The notes under the pieces were generated by a model. It made no database searches and was not told the DNA's origin. It saw nothing but the letters and a program-made list of their open reading frames with translations. Of a stretch of 64,000 nucleotides of DNA, positions 10,900 through 23,653 are shown piece by piece; the stretch's first letter is position 1; every line of letters starts with the position of its first letter. Source of the stretch: Adiantum capillus-veneris (lineage: Eukaryota; Streptophyta; Polypodiopsida; Polypodiales; Pteridaceae); NCBI GenBank assembly GCA_014529385.2, contig CM043944.1:65244248-65308247 (forward strand), in the 5' to 3' direction. A program made the translations under genes and the position numbers.

Positions 10900-13800
10900 A
10901 TTTTTACCTCCAAGGCATAGGTCAGTCTTGAAAAAACTAATTTTCCATGTTCTCTGGACCCACTTGCATACTTTCCCTACAAGGCCTTTTATAGCTGGGC
11001 AGTCCATGAATAGGTGGGCCACATCTTCACTAGCTAACATGCACCCCAAGCATCGATCTGACCCAATCCCTCTCTCCTGAATCTTCACCCCCGTTGGTAG
11101 AGTACCCCAAATAACCTTCCATAAGAAAACCTTCATATATTGTGGAACCATGGGCTTCCATATGTTCTCCATTATATGCTCCCACCTTTCCTCCTGCCAT
11201 TGCTTTTTCCATAGCTTGTTAAGGGGGCTAGACCAATCTTTTTTTGCATCAATGTCTGATAAATGATTTTAGTATGGGGTTGCCACAAAAGACTGCTTCC
11301 GGGCCATTTCCAGGCATTCCAATCCAACTCTGAATCACAGATTGGCATCACTAGATTGTCAAGTTCTTTCATCACTTTGTGGACAAGCAAGACCTCCAAG
11401 CTATTGAGTTGGTATTGGGAAATCATAAGGTCAATGGTTTCCCAACTGTTGTTGACACTATCCCAGAAGTGCTCAAGTCGGATTAGACCCTTATTATTCA
11501 GCTTCCTAGGAGGCTGTCTCAATCCAATAGGGAGTTTGTGGCGGATCTACAACTTTGGAGAGCCAAGGGGACCAATGCAGGATGGAGGTCTTGAAGTATC
11601 TAGCTTCTTCCCCCCACTTTAAGACTCCTGCTACTCTATTGCATTTTCTTACCAATTCTCCTGAGCTGCCCGCCAGTCTTAAGGTAGACCACACCGGGGG
11701 GGACAATTTGTCATGAACCTCCACCCCTCTCCACTTTCCTCCCTTCGAGCCAAGTTTATCATATCTCTGATCATGACTGCCCAATCTTGATCTTGTTTAG
11801 CCAAGGAAACAACAAATTTGGCAATACAAGCTTCTGCATGGGTCACAGGGTTAAGAATCCCGAGGCCTCCTTGATTCCCCGGATGAGCAACCGATTCCCA
11901 ACGGGCCCATTGCCATGGCCTGGAATATTTCGTGTTATTTTTCCATAGAAATGTTTTTATTGGTTTTAAGAACTCTTTCCAGTGACACTTAGCCATCTTG
12001 AGAAGCGGGCTAGTGAAGGCAATATAAGGAATCATAAAGGCATTCATCACTTTTATCCGACTTGGGAATGGGACAAGAGTATAATCCCACCTACTCATTT
12101 TTGTTCTGAGTTTTTCAAGCACCCACTCGAATCTTTGCTTGCGAGTTACATCCACCCCCAAGGGGGCTCCCAAATGTCTGAAGATATTTCCTTTTGTGAC
12201 AATCTCCCCTGACCAGACAGAAGGGTCAAATGAGTCATTTTCCGATAGGGAAATCATCCTTGACTTCTCTATATTACACTGGGACCCAGAAGCTACCGCG
12301 AACATTTTTACAATCTCCAGAGATATTCTGATGACCTGGCGGCACGCCTTCAAGAAGAGGAGAGAATCATCTGCAAAACGTTTTTCCAGGAGTTGTCTAC
12401 TTCTTGGTAAAACAAGGCCTGGCACCTCCCCTCGTTCAGCACTAGCTTCGAGCGTCATGATTAGAGGATGTGATCCTATATCTAAAATTAGGGGGGCAAG
12501 AGGGCATCCGTGTTTAATAGACCTTTTAACCTCAAAAGAGCCCACAATTCTATCGTTGAATAGGAGCTCTGACTAGCTTCCATCCGCCATTACACAAACG
12601 AGCCGACAAAGGCGCGGCACAAAGCCTAGAGCTTCCATGATGGCTTCTATATATGTCCATGTTATTCTATCATAGGCCTTGTCTAGGTCCAACTACAATA
12701 GAATGCACTCCTGCTTTGTGACAGTTGCGTATTCTATGCCCACCATTGCTGCCAAGATGTTATCGTAAATGGACCTTCCTTTTATGAAACCATGTTGATG
12801 GGGGGAGATGATCTTGGTTAGTAAGGGGGCTAGTATGAGGGCCACTGCTTTAGCTATAATTTTGTAGGCCACCGACATCATCGTTATAGGGCGCCAATGT
12901 TTCAGTTTAGATCATGTGATTGGGTCCTTGAGATCATCCCAAAATTCCGTATAGAATTCCACCGTCATCCCATCCCAACCAGGGGACTTTTCCTTGCCAA
13001 GGGCTTGCAATGCTAGTGAACATACGTCTTTGGAAAATGCCCGTTCCAAGTTATCAGCTTCTGAGTGGGGAATTTCCTTTTTAACACTCTGAAATAAGGT
13101 CCCTCTGGCTTCTTTCACTTCTTGGGACTGGGTCTCCGGCCGTCCAATGATTTGACTAAAATAGCTCAGCATCATATCAGCCATTTCATCCTGGTTATGA
13201 ATTGTTGTCCCTTTCTCATCATCAAGCGAGCGAATGTGGCCCCGACTCTTCTTGATTTTTAAAGCCCTAAAAAACTGAGCTTGATTGGAGGCTTCCGGTT
13301 GCAAATAAATCTCCCTAGGAAGAAGTCTAGCCTTTTTGATATCTTCTAACTGCTTATTAGCGAGGTTCGATTTGGCTTCAAGCCATCATTTGTGTTCGAC
13401 CTCAGTAGCATGCCCATTGGCTTTTATAGCCGTAAGCAATTGTACCTCCGTTGAAAGATGCAAAAGGTGATCCCCCCTAGATTTCTTGATTCAGGGGCCC
13501 GAGGTTTTGATTGATTTTTGGATGCTCCGAGTAAAGAGGTCCCACACATTGTGTTTATTGAGGTGGACATCTTTTTTTAGCTTACCGAGTGTTTTCTTGG
13601 CTAGATTCCTGAAAAGAGGGTCTTTGAATAGGTGTGACCTTGTTACCAACAATTTTTTATTACCTCTTGGGGCCTGCTCCTTCTCTTTACTCTTCTTAAA
13701 TGTATTTGCAGAGGAATGTGATCCGAGAGGATTGTTGTTGGGACTTCCTTCATTTCCATCACCATATTAAAGTCACCAACCAACAACCACTCCCCTTCAA

Positions 13801-14127
13801 TAGGGGTATCTCTGAGATGCATCCATAGTTTAGCTCTATCTTTTGCATTGCAAGGGCCGTACACATTCACAATGGTGAGGCAACACCCTTCCCATCTGAT
13901 TCTAATCCCCATCATTCTGCTGGATGGGTGGTTAAACCAACTTCCGCTCCAATTCTCTGTCCACAATGCTGAGGACTCCACTGAAGGCGTTATTTCCTTC
14001 TCCATAGAATACCAGTTTCTTTCCTAGCATCTACTTTCTCTTGCTATGGGCATCTAGATGGTGTTCCTGAATGGCCCAAAAGTTGACTGTCTTCTCCTTT
14101 TTTATTTCCTCCGAGAATAGGGTACTC

Positions 14128-14801
14128 GAAAATGACGAAATGACGAAATAGCCCGTGCAGTACTGCCTGTAGTGGAAACGGAGGCAGAAATGAGCCCAAA
14201 TCAAAATTCTGAGCAGACCAAGCTCTTCGATTCGTCCCAAAATTTTTGTCGACCTGCGAACGCTCGCCAAAGCTCACTGAAATCGGAGAAAGTGAGTAGG
14301 CTTGTGCTGGAGCAGCTGGCGACTAAGCCCGGGAGGGCGTGACCTGCTTTGACACCAATTGTTGGAATTAGGGTTGCAGAGAAACACACACAGCTTGGAG
14401 AAGATGAAGGAAGATCAAGGCACACAATAGAGAGTATTTTACTTTAGTGTGCAATGGAAAGATAGATAGCCCTAGAGTGATGGGTGTATATACAATGCAC
14501 GGGGGAAAAAACCTCCTTAAGAGGGAAAAAATGCCCCGGCGGTCCTAGTGTGTTCACACACATCACTACCACATGTCTATGGTAACAGTTATGATTGGAA
14601 TATTATGTGATATGCAAGCCTGAAAATCCTCATAAATTATACACCATGTACAACAGGGTTATACATCCCATCTTTAAATCCTAGAAAATTAGTCCATGCT
14701 ACAAGCAAAAAAATGTATCACCTTTAAGTCATCTGCCAACCAATGAACATCAAAGAATAACCAGCTCAATGGAACAATATAGCAACTTAAAGAAGCCAAC
14801 A
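14128..14801 (-). mobile_element. Copia element 2 leader, primer site and 5' LTR, copy B
   Basis: This is the second copy of 8866-9539. The LTR is 14360-14801 (TGTTGG...CCAACA, 442 bp), with the minus-strand primer site just left of it. It carries a few substitutions relative to copy A, for example TGTTGG where copy A has TGTCGG. Confidence 0.83.
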
Positions 14802-15290
14802 ATTACTTTTTGTTTCAAAAACCTTACAAGGATAAACACATTGACGTGGGTGGATTTTCATTGGATTGTTTTCTCAGAGGGTTTAGATGTCATCTCCTTC
14901 ATTTTTCTATATGCGATGTCACTATTGATAGTTAGGTTCTATAGTTGCCTTATTGTAGCTTTGGAGGATGATCTTTTTTTTTTAATAACAAAACTCACAA
15001 TTGTGCATGGATTATATTGAGCAGCCCAAAAAAATACAAGGTTTTGTCATGCTCATGTTAAGCCATGAAAACATCTAGGGATCATAATTACAACGGCTAT
15101 TAGGGCAGCCACCCCTACCACCCTGCCTCCACATCCTTGATACCCAAGGTCCATACTCTTGTCATTCTAAGATTGTTTAATTACCGATGGCCAAGATTTG
15201 CCCCCATCCCCGGCATTCCATCAGCAGACAACAAGGTACAAGTAGTCCTAGACCAATCCTCCGAGTGATGCTTGCGTCCGAGTGTCCATA

Positions 15291-18200
15291 TTAGCACTTT
15301 GCTTTCCTATATAATTTCTGCGAAGCTTGCCACCTCAAATCCTCCTTCAAAAACACGGCGGTTCCTTGTTTGCCATACATTATGAAAGAAAAAGTATCTG
15401 AGGATCTGAGTGCTGACAAGGAGTGCAGGACTACCTGAATTTTTGTTAGGTATGGAGCCTTATTTACCCTTGTAATTTTCTCTGGTAAAAGCGCACATTT
15501 GTAAGGCACCCATTATGAGGAGAAGCCATCCTGCGTGAAGCAAAATCACTCACCCGAAACCAAAGTTTTCACGGCCAAGAATGAAAGGCAACTTATGGCG
15601 CTCGGTGGCGGAAGCCCCCCATACTTTTTTTTCCCTCGCCAGAATATTATGGCCGGACGGCAACCGGAAAGTGCTCGGGAAACAACCATTGGTTGGCCGG
15701 TGGCCGGTGGTCGAATTCAAAAGGGGACTTGTCTTCTCAAGGGCGGCCACACATGGGCAGATTGGAGGGTCCGATTTGGAATTATTCGCACAAGGGCGGC
15801 TACACATGGCTGCCTCTCATAAGAGAGGGCAGCCCTTTTGGCCTATAAAAGGAGGCCATTTCTACACACATTTGATAGTGTGTGAAGTTGATGCAACACG
15901 ATGAGTGTGAGGTGGTGAGAGTGAAGCAAGGTGGGAGCTCCATTAAGGGTATAATCCCTTTGTAAACTACTTCTTGTTTTGAAGTACTAAAGCCATTGAG
16001 TGGCTGCTTTCCCATGGACGTAGCCCACATTGAGTGAACCACGTATATCGTGTGTACCCTCTCTCTCTTTCTCTACTCTATAATCTCGTGTATGTAAATT
16101 TGTCTCTCTCCATTAAGTAATCTACTCAATTATCTATTGAGCTACGTCTTATTTCCTAACAATTTTTACCTCCAAGGCATAGGTCAGTCTTGAAAAAACT
16201 AATTTTCCATGTTCTCTGGACCCACTTGCATACTTTCCCTACAAGGCCTTTTATAGCTGGGCAGTCCATGAATAGGTGGGCCACATCTTCACTAGCTAAC
16301 ATGCACCCCAAGCATCGATCTGACCCAATCCCTCTCTCCTGAATCTTCACCCCCGTTGGTAGAGTACCCCAAATAACCTTCCATAAGAAAACCTTCATAT
16401 ATTGTGGAACCATGGGCTTCCATATGTTCTCCATTATATGCTCCCACCTTTCCTCCTGCCATTGCTTTTTCCATAGCTTGTTAAGGGGGCTAGACCAATC
16501 TTTTTTTGCATCAATGTCTGATAAATGATTTTAGTATGGGGTTGCCACAAAAGACTGCTTCCGGGCCATTTCCAGGCATTCCAATCCAACTCTGAATCAC
16601 AGATTGGCATCACTAGATTGTCAAGTTCTTTCATCACTTTGTGGACAAGCAAGACCTCCAAGCTATTGAGTTGGTATTGGGAAATCATAAGGTCAATGGT
16701 TTCCCAACTGTTGTTGACACTATCCCAGAAGTGCTCAAGTCGGATTAGACCCTTATTATTCAGCTTCCTAGGAGGCTGTCTCAATCCAATAGGGAGTTTG
16801 TGGCGGATCTACAACTTTGGAGAGCCAAGGGGACCAATGCAGGATGGAGGTCTTGAAGTATCTAGCTTCTTCCCCCCACTTTAAGACTCCTGCTACTCTA
16901 TTGCATTTTCTTACCAATTCTCCTGAGCTGCCCGCCAGTCTTAAGGTAGACCACACCGGGGGGACAATTTGTCATGAACCTCCACCCCTCTCCACTTTCC
17001 TCCCTTCGAGCCAAGTTTATCATATCTCTGATCATGACTGCCCAATCTTGATCTTGTTTAGCCAAGGAAACAACAAATTTGGCAATACAAGCTTCTGCAT
17101 GGGTCACAGGGTTAAGAATCCTGAGGCCTCCTTGATTCCCCGGATGAGCAACCGATTCCCAACGGGCCCATTGCCATGGCCTGGAATATTTCGTGTTATT
17201 TTTCCATAGAAATGTTTTTATTGGTTTTAAGAACTCTTTCCAGTGACACTTAGCCATCTTGAGAAGCGGGCTAGTGAAGGCAATATAAGGAATCATAAAG
17301 GCATTCATCACTTTTATCCGACTTGGGAATGGGACAAGAGTATAATCCCACCTACTCATTTTTGTTCTGAGTTTTTCAAGCACCCACTCGAATCTTTGCT
17401 TGTGAGTTACATCCACCCCTAAGGGGGCTCCCAAATGTCTGAAGATATTTCCTTTTGTGACAATCTCCCCTGACCAGACAGAAGGGTCAAATGAGTCACT
17501 TTCCGATAGGGAAATCATCCTTGACTTCTCTATATTACACTGGGACCCGGAAGCTACCGAGAACATTTTTACAATCTCCAGAGATATTCTGATGACCTGG
17601 CGGCACGCCTTCAAGAAGAGGAGAGAATCATCTGCAAAACGTTTTTCCAGGAGTTGTCTACTTCTTGGTAAAACAAGGCCTGGCACCTCCCCTCGTTCAG
17701 CACTAGCTTCGAGCGTCATGATTAGAGGATGTGATCCTATATCTAAAATTAGGGGGGCAAGAGGGCATCCGTGTTTAATAGACCTTTTAACCTCAAAAGA
17801 GCCCACAATTCTATCGTTGAATAGGAGCTCTGACTAGCTTCCATCCGCCATTACACAAACGAGCCGACAAAGGCGCGGCACAAAGCCTAGAGCTTCCATG
17901 ATGGCTTCTATATATGTCCATGTTATTCTATCATAGGCCTTGTCTAGGTCCAACTACAATAGAATGCACTCCTGCTTTGTGACAGTTGCGTATTCTATGC
18001 CCACCATTGCTGCCAAGATGTTATCGTAAATGGACCTTCCTTTTATGAAACCATGTTGATGGGGGGAGATGATCTTGGTTAGTAAGGGGGCTAGTATGAG
18101 GGCCACTGCTTTAGCTATAATTTTGTAGGCCACCGACATCATCGTTATAGGGCGCCAATGTTTCAGTTTAGATCATGTGATTGGGTCCTTGAGATCATCC

Positions 18201-19266
18201 CAAAATTCCGTATAGAATTCCACCGTCATCCCATCCCAACCAGGGGACTTTTCCTTGCCAAGGGCTTGCAATGCTAGTGAACATACGTCTTTGGAAAATG
18301 CCCGTTCCAAGTTATCAGCTTCTGAGTGGGGAATTTCCTTTTTAACACTCTGAAATAAGGTCCCTCTGGCTTCTTTCACTTCTTGGGACTGGGTCTCCGG
18401 CCGTCCAATGATTTGACTAAAATAGCTCAGCATCATATCAGCCATTTCATCCTGGTTATGAATTGTTGTCCCTTTCTCATCATCAAGCGAGCGAATGTGG
18501 CCCCGACTCTTCTTGATTTTTAAAGCCCTAAAAAACTGAGCTTGATTGGAGGCTTCCGGTTGCAAATAAATCTCCCTAGGAAGAAGTCTAGCCTTTTTGA
18601 TATCTTCTAACTGCTTATTAGCGAGGTTCGATTTGGCTTCAAGCCATCATTTGTGTTCGACCTCAGTAGCATGCCCATTGGCTTTTATAGCCGTAAGCAA
18701 TTGTACCTCCGTTGAAAGATGCAAAAGGTGATCCCCCCTAGATTTCTTGATTCAGGGGCCCGAGGTTTTGATTGATTTTTGGATGCTCCGAGTAAAGAGG
18801 TCCCACACATTGTGTTTATTGAGGTGGACATCTTTTTTTAGCTTACCGAGTGTTTTCTTGGCTAGATTCCTGAAAAGAGGGTCTTTGAATAGGTGTGACC
18901 TTGTTACCAACAATTTTTTATTACCTCTTGGGGCCTGCTCCTTCTCTTTACTCTTCTTAAATGTATTTGCAGAGGAATGTGATCCGAGAGGATTGTTGTT
19001 GGGACTTCCTTCATTTCCATCACCATATTAAAGTCACCAACCAACAACCACTCCCCTTCAATAGGGGTATCTCTGAGATGCATCCATAGTTTAGCTCTAT
19101 CTTTTGCATTGCAAGGGCCGTACACATTCACAATGGTGAGGCAACACCCTTCCCATCTGATTCTAATCCCCATCATTCTGCTGGATGGGTGGTTAAACCA
19201 ACTTCCGCTCCAATTCTCTGTCCACAATGCTGAGGACTCCACTGAAGGCGTTATTTCCTTCTCCAT
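15291..19266 (-). pseudogene. LINE ORF2 (endonuclease/reverse transcriptase), copy C
   Basis: It has the same architecture as copy B: endonuclease remnant (18904-19266), RT start (18173-18565 and 17954-18142), RT palm with FADDSLLFLK at about 17627-17641 (16898-17806), linker (16434-16784), zf-RVT-type region (16156-16434), and C-terminal tail beyond the solo LTR (15291-15443). It shares the internal endonuclease deletion and most stops with copy B, so these defects predate the tandem duplication. Confidence 0.85.
15444..16161 (+). mobile_element. Solo LTR of the copia 1 family, copy 2 (718 bp)
   Basis: This is the second copy of 10182-10899, with the same TGTTAGG/CCTAACA ends and the same ATTTT flanks (15439-15443 and 16162-16166). 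Shared position and flanks show it was copied as part of the 5.26-kb unit, not inserted independently. TATAAAA at 15844-15850. Confidence 0.93.
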
Positions 19267-19458
19267 AGAATACCAGTTTCTTTCCTAGCATCTACTTTCT
19301 CTTGCTATGGGCATCTAGATGGTGTTCCTGAATGGCCCAAAAGTTGACTGTCTTCTCCTTTTTTATTTCCTCCGAGAATAGGGTACTCTTCTTACGGGTT
19401 TTCAACCCCTTTACGTTCCAAGATTGGATAGCGAGAGACTCCATCATTAATATGGGGT

Positions 19459-21174
19459 TCATTGGGATAGAGGAACGAATTCTTCAGCATCCGAATCATC
19501 CCCCCCCCCCCCCCCCCTCCCCTTCTCCTTGGTCTCAGGAGAATCCGGGGGTTCCAAGTCAGAGAATTTCTTTTCTTGTAGTGTTGCAAATGGATTGTGT
19601 AGAGGGACAATGAACCCCCCTCCTTTCGAAGGGGTAGAGGATGAATTAGATCCTTTCACCTCCAATGTTCTGACAACTTGCAGCACTTTGGAGTCTCTTG
19701 CCACACTGCCTTCACTCTTTTGGCTCTTTTCAGACTAGGGACTTGGACAGCCATCATTACTGTCATAAATGTGGGGGTAGAAACGGGAGTAATGATTATA
19801 TTATTATTGCATGTATCTTCAGAAGCTCGTTGTATGGGAATCGATTCTTCCACCATCTTTTCTTGCATCTTCGTATCCATTTTCTCACATACCATCCCTC
19901 CTTCATCCTTCCCTGTATTTGTCCCTTCATTATTGTCTCCCTGCTTCTCTAGCCCTCCCATCGGGGATTCCATTTTATTGGGGGCCTGTACTGCCAGAGC
20001 TACAGTACCATTAGAACTCAATGGGAAATCCTTGGTGAAGTGACCAAAGTTTTTGCATTTAAAACATGCCCCAAAGTATGTTCCAAAGTTTAGCGGAATG
20101 GTAACAAACCCAGCTTCGACATTGATAACCATGCTTTTAAATAAGGGAGTGCCTAGTTGGCTAGCAAGCATCCTAAGATTATCCCACAGATAGCTAGGCA
20201 GTCCCACAAACTCAACCCAAACCGGATGAACCGCTTGCAAAGATTCAGTGGAGTCGAACGCTGGCTCCCAAGGCACCACACACACTGTAGTCCTATTAAA
20301 TACTAGGGGCCCTTTGTCGAGGATGTTTTCCACATCAGAGGCCTCTTTGAATCTCACTGAATAAAAACCTTTAGTTAGGTAGGAAGTACTTTCAACTACT
20401 CCTCCATGACCAAGAATTTGAGGGCCCTGAAGCCATTGGATCATCTCAAACCTGTTCGAGATTCTTCCACTGAACCCAAATACAAGCGTTAGCTTAGCTT
20501 GGCTGGCTAGTTGTTTTTTTATCAGTGTTGGTGAAATCGCTACAGTAATAGCCTCTACAGCCTCCACTTGCTGTGGCAAGGACTTTTTTAAAGCAGAGAA
20601 GGCTCAATCTACCAACCCGTCTTCTACCAGCCCACTGAATTCTGAATGTGAGCAAGTTATTTTGTTGTTGTTAGGGCCGGCCTCAAGCATTTTGTTGACA
20701 TCCAAGAGCTCTTGTTGAAGTCTAGCTTTTGTATTCTGTAGATTTTTGATATCTCCTGCCTTTTCCATAATCCCTAGAGTTAGGCCCCTTGAGTATGGTA
20801 GCAAACGATATACCTGGCTTGCAAGTAGCCGATGAACTTAATGCTTTATTTATGTTCGCACAGATGGGTCCCTGAGGAACCCCGTCTTTGATGGTTTTTA
20901 CTTCGAATTTTAACCCTTGTGTTGAGCCCATTTTCTCTCCTGTTTCCTTAGAGGGAACTTTTTCGGTCGGAACAATCTTGACCTCTTTCATGGTTGAAAC
21001 CTTTGGCGAGCTGGGGCCTGACATTGCCGTGTCATGCACCGGTCTCAAGACTGAACCACCGCCTACATCCATTGGCACAGCTAATTCCGTTTCGGACCGT
21101 TTCCTTGTCGCTAACATCTGCGAAAATTTACCAATGTCCTCACTTATGGCCAGAACGTCGACTTTCATTAGCAC
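19459..21174 (-). pseudogene. LINE ORF1 (DUF4283-like, zinc-knuckle RNA-binding protein)
   Basis: ORF1 of plant LINEs binds the element RNA. Reading leftwards, a first block (20722-21174) ends near SFATILKG, a motif common just before the folded domain. A second block (19656-20579) contains VFGFSGRISNRFEMIQWLQG and WVEFVGLPSYLWD, a DUF4283-type arrangement, then a knuckle CFKCKNFGHFTKDF in which the last Cys is replaced by Phe. A third block (19459-19704) is acidic and glycine-rich. Frame breaks lie between blocks, near 20590-20720 and 19690. The domain assignment is from memory of plant LINEs. Confidence 0.72.
19500..19517 (+). repeat. Poly-C run (18 C)
   Basis: An uninterrupted run of about 18 C followed by T and four more C lies inside the C-terminal part of LINE ORF1, where the minus strand reads as glycine codons. 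It is a slippage-prone site and a possible sequencing weak point. Confidence 0.9.
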
Positions 21175-21299
21175 AGAACCTTTTATAACTTATCAATGGC
21201 TCAATTCAACAATTGGGCCAACCGCAAACAACAGGCTTTAAGGCTATGGTATGAAGGGGGTACAATGCAAAAGGGAAGCCTCAAAGAAGCAAGGGTGAT

Positions 21300-22690
21300 A
21301 AATAATGCATGCTATCAACGATTATTAGAGTAAAAGCCACATCACTTCGTGATAGATGAGACCAGCCAACAAGAGGCAATCAACGATTATTAACTCATGC
21401 GATTATTTTCAAAACAAAGGTAAGTGATTATTTTAAAAGGCAATTCACAAAACGATTATTAACTAATCGCGATTATTAAGCCGAATAGCCGAACGCTAGG
21501 CTATCGAAGGTTGAAGGGAGGTGGGCGCTTTGGCTGCAGGCGAGATACCCAAGGGCAGTGACGTGGTTTCAGGTCTCTGATATGCCAGGCGTGATGCAGC
21601 AAATGGTGCACGAGGCCGCGGAGGTGTAGAATCGGTCATAAGCTTACATGTTGCTCATCCTCTGCACGCTGCTCATGGCGGGCTTGCTCTCAGGCCACAA
21701 GCAAAAGTTCAAGGGTGCGCGCTCTCTCTTTGTCTCTCTCAGAAACCCTCAGAAACCCTTTGCACACTCTCGAAAAGTCCTTGTCACTTATACAACCATT
21801 GCCAACAAAAGAACTTGAGCTTTGGAGGATGATCTTAGTTAATAATGAAGCATCTAAGAATATATTTGGCACTACCTTATAGATGCATACAGAATGTTTG
21901 CACAGGTTTCCACCTTGGGGAAAGATGAAGGAGGAGAGTGTCATCGGCTTAAGCCCGGCTTTTAATTAGTCGCAGTAACGCGAGTCACATACTAGTGGAG
22001 TGTAATTGAGAAAGGAAGGTTCCACGTGTTTGGTTTTTACGTCCACATTATGCACATATATAGCTTTTATATATTTCATTGGTTGTAATCTCCATAAAAA
22101 TGACCTTTGGCTTTTTCGAGCTATAACTACGAGAAAAATTAGATGCCCACATTTATAACGTGGATATATATGAACATTTACTGTTTTGATAAATTGTTTT
22201 ATAGCTTTCTTGGATGGGAAAGTTTGTTCGATATCTCTATGTGAGGTACAAGTGGGGTATATTTTTTAAAACGGTTTTTTAATATTATTTTTGATGCCAT
22301 CGTATCTATTTCAAGTGTGTCTCTAGTTCCTAGAGTAGTGAATTGCCTTACGATGGAAATAAGTAGTTCATTTGGCTGCTCAAAAATTAAAAGCTTTAAC
22401 AATTTTGTCTCCTGCTTGTCGCAAACATGATACATATGTTTGTGCATGTCTCTCTTTTTGGACTACGTAAGGCGTCCTTAGTGAAGGGTTGATTTTTTGG
22501 TGCAAATGTGAGTCATTAAATAGAACTTGCCGATTAGTGCCATATGTCGAAAAATTTGCTTTCTTAATATTTTTTCTAGGTCTTAGTAAGAGGTGTTGAC
22601 ATTTGTGTATCTCTCTCTTTAAAGAGGGCCATTGAATATTGGGTCACAGACAATCTTTCTTGTCCTCTTTCACCTTTTCTTTCTTCAATC
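21300..22690. other. Non-coding stretch; GATTATT-rich LINE 5' flank, then AT-rich DNA
   Basis: From about 21310 to 21475 the heptamer GATTATT occurs six times, mostly as CGATTATT, probably within or next to the LINE 5' UTR. A more GC-rich patch follows (21490-21720), then AT-rich DNA with no convincing reading frame, splice pattern or element terminus. No gene is supported here. Confidence 0.5.
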
Positions 22691-22691
22691 T

Positions 22692-22875
22692 ATTACATAT
22701 ATAATGGAGCTTGAAATTTTGAAGCCCAATGAGTTCATCCTCGTGTCGAACAATGGGAGACTTTGAGCTTTGAGCTTTTGTCAATTACATATATAATGGA
22801 GCTTAAAATTTTAAAGCTCAATGAGTTCATCCACGTGTCGAACAATGGGAGACTTTGAGCTTTGAGCTTTTGAAT
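22692..22875 (+). repeat. 92-bp direct repeat, two copies
   Basis: The segment beginning ATTACATATATAATGGAGCTT at 22692 recurs at 22784, including the shared part TTTGAGCTTTGAGCTTTTG. The copies differ at a few positions, such as CTTGAAATTTTGAAGCCC against CTTAAAATTTTAAAGCTC. Confidence 0.85.
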
Positions 22876-22981
22876 CAATTAAAAAAAAGAAATGAGTTGT
22901 GCCTGCACCGCTGACCTTCGCCTTGGAAAGAATAATCCACTGACTTTGCTTTGAATGCATGGCGTTGATCAGTGTGTTGCT

Positions 22982-23232
22982 GAGAGAGAGAGAGAGAGAG
23001 CATGTTGCTGCAATCTCTGTACGTAATTGTTTGTGTGTGTGTGAGTGTGTGTGTGTGAGAGAGAGAAGCTTTCCTCTGCTCGCAACATTTCCTTTTTGTG
23101 CATGAGTGTCAAGCGGGACCATGTGATAGCTTAACCACGAGTAAGAGAGTCGGGGAGAGTTTCGACGTTTCCATTGGAGAAAGAAGAAGCAGGCATCGAG
23201 GACAATTTGAGAGAGAAGTCGACAGCTGTGCG

Positions 23233-23312
<80 letters not shown>

Positions 23313-23562
23313 CATATTGTTGTCTGTTGGAAGCCATTTCCCTCCTGTCGAACTAACAACATCAGCCATTGTGTGTGTGTGTGTGTGGCGCCAATGAGCA
23401 GCCAGCTTGTGTGTGCAGGCTCCAATGAGCTCAAGCACAGCAAAATGCGCTCTTCCAGGACTTTGCTGCGCAGAGTTCCGAGGTGGACGTGCATGTGTCC
23501 GTGTGTGGGGTTGGGGCTGCAATCAATAGCAACACAACTGCACATGGTGCAAGGTTCCTAGC

Positions 23563-23653
<91 letters not shown>

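Larger units (their letters stand above)
10029..14005 (-). pseudogene. LINE ORF2 (endonuclease/reverse transcriptase), copy B
   Basis: ORF2 of a plant LINE copies its RNA at a nicked target. From right to left: endonuclease remnant (13643-14005); RT start (12912-13304); KIIAKAVALILAPLL...HGFIKGRSIYDNI (12693-12881); RT palm with FADDSLLFLK at about 12366-12380 as the YxDD-type active site (11679-12545); LINE linker (11172-11522); zf-RVT-type zinc region with CLGCMLASEDVAHLFMDC (10894-11172); and a C-terminal tail beyond the LTR (10029-10181) reading in part as a WQTRNRRVFE-like motif. Stops and frame changes separate the blocks and the endonuclease is internally deleted, so it is inactive. 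Confidence 0.85.
9540..14127 (-). mobile_element. LINE, copy B, interrupted by a solo LTR
   Basis: This is a LINE in minus orientation, running from endonuclease (about 14000) through reverse transcriptase and zinc-ribbon region to the ORF2 C-terminus (about 10030) and a 3' tail reaching the copia 2 insertion at 9540. A 718-bp solo LTR lies inside at 10182-10899. At 14128 the LINE is cut and copia 2 leader follows, the same break as at 8866. The uninterrupted LINE continues only from the third copy (19389 onward). Confidence 0.85.
7608..19388. repeat. Tandem 5.26-kb duplication of nested retrotransposons (two copies plus a partial third)
   Basis: The blocks 7608-12869 (5,262 bp) and 12870-18130 (5,261 bp) are almost identical along their whole length, differing by scattered substitutions and a one-base indel. 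A partial third copy spans 18131-19388. Each full unit contains LINE ORF2, copia 2 leader and 5' LTR, the LINE 3' part, and the same solo LTR at the same position. The shared novel joint, GGGTACTC of the LINE followed by copia 2 leader (8866 and 14128), is absent from the third copy, where LINE sequence continues at 19389. Confidence 0.92.
14802..21300 (-). mobile_element. LINE, copy C, with both ORFs and 5' UTR
   Basis: This is the most complete LINE in the window. On the minus strand a 5' UTR (about 21180-21300 and perhaps to 21500) leads to ORF1 (21174-19459), ORF2 (about 19388-15291) and a 3' tail. The 3' tail is interrupted by a copia 2 LTR at 14801. A second copy of the solo LTR lies inside at 15444-16161. 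The left boundary is the duplication joint rather than a natural 3' end, and I see no poly-A tail or target duplication. Confidence 0.83.

Noticed and set aside
22811-23545. 244-codon minus frame near the microsatellites
   Set aside because: Most of it is low-complexity repeat; no domain or splice signal.
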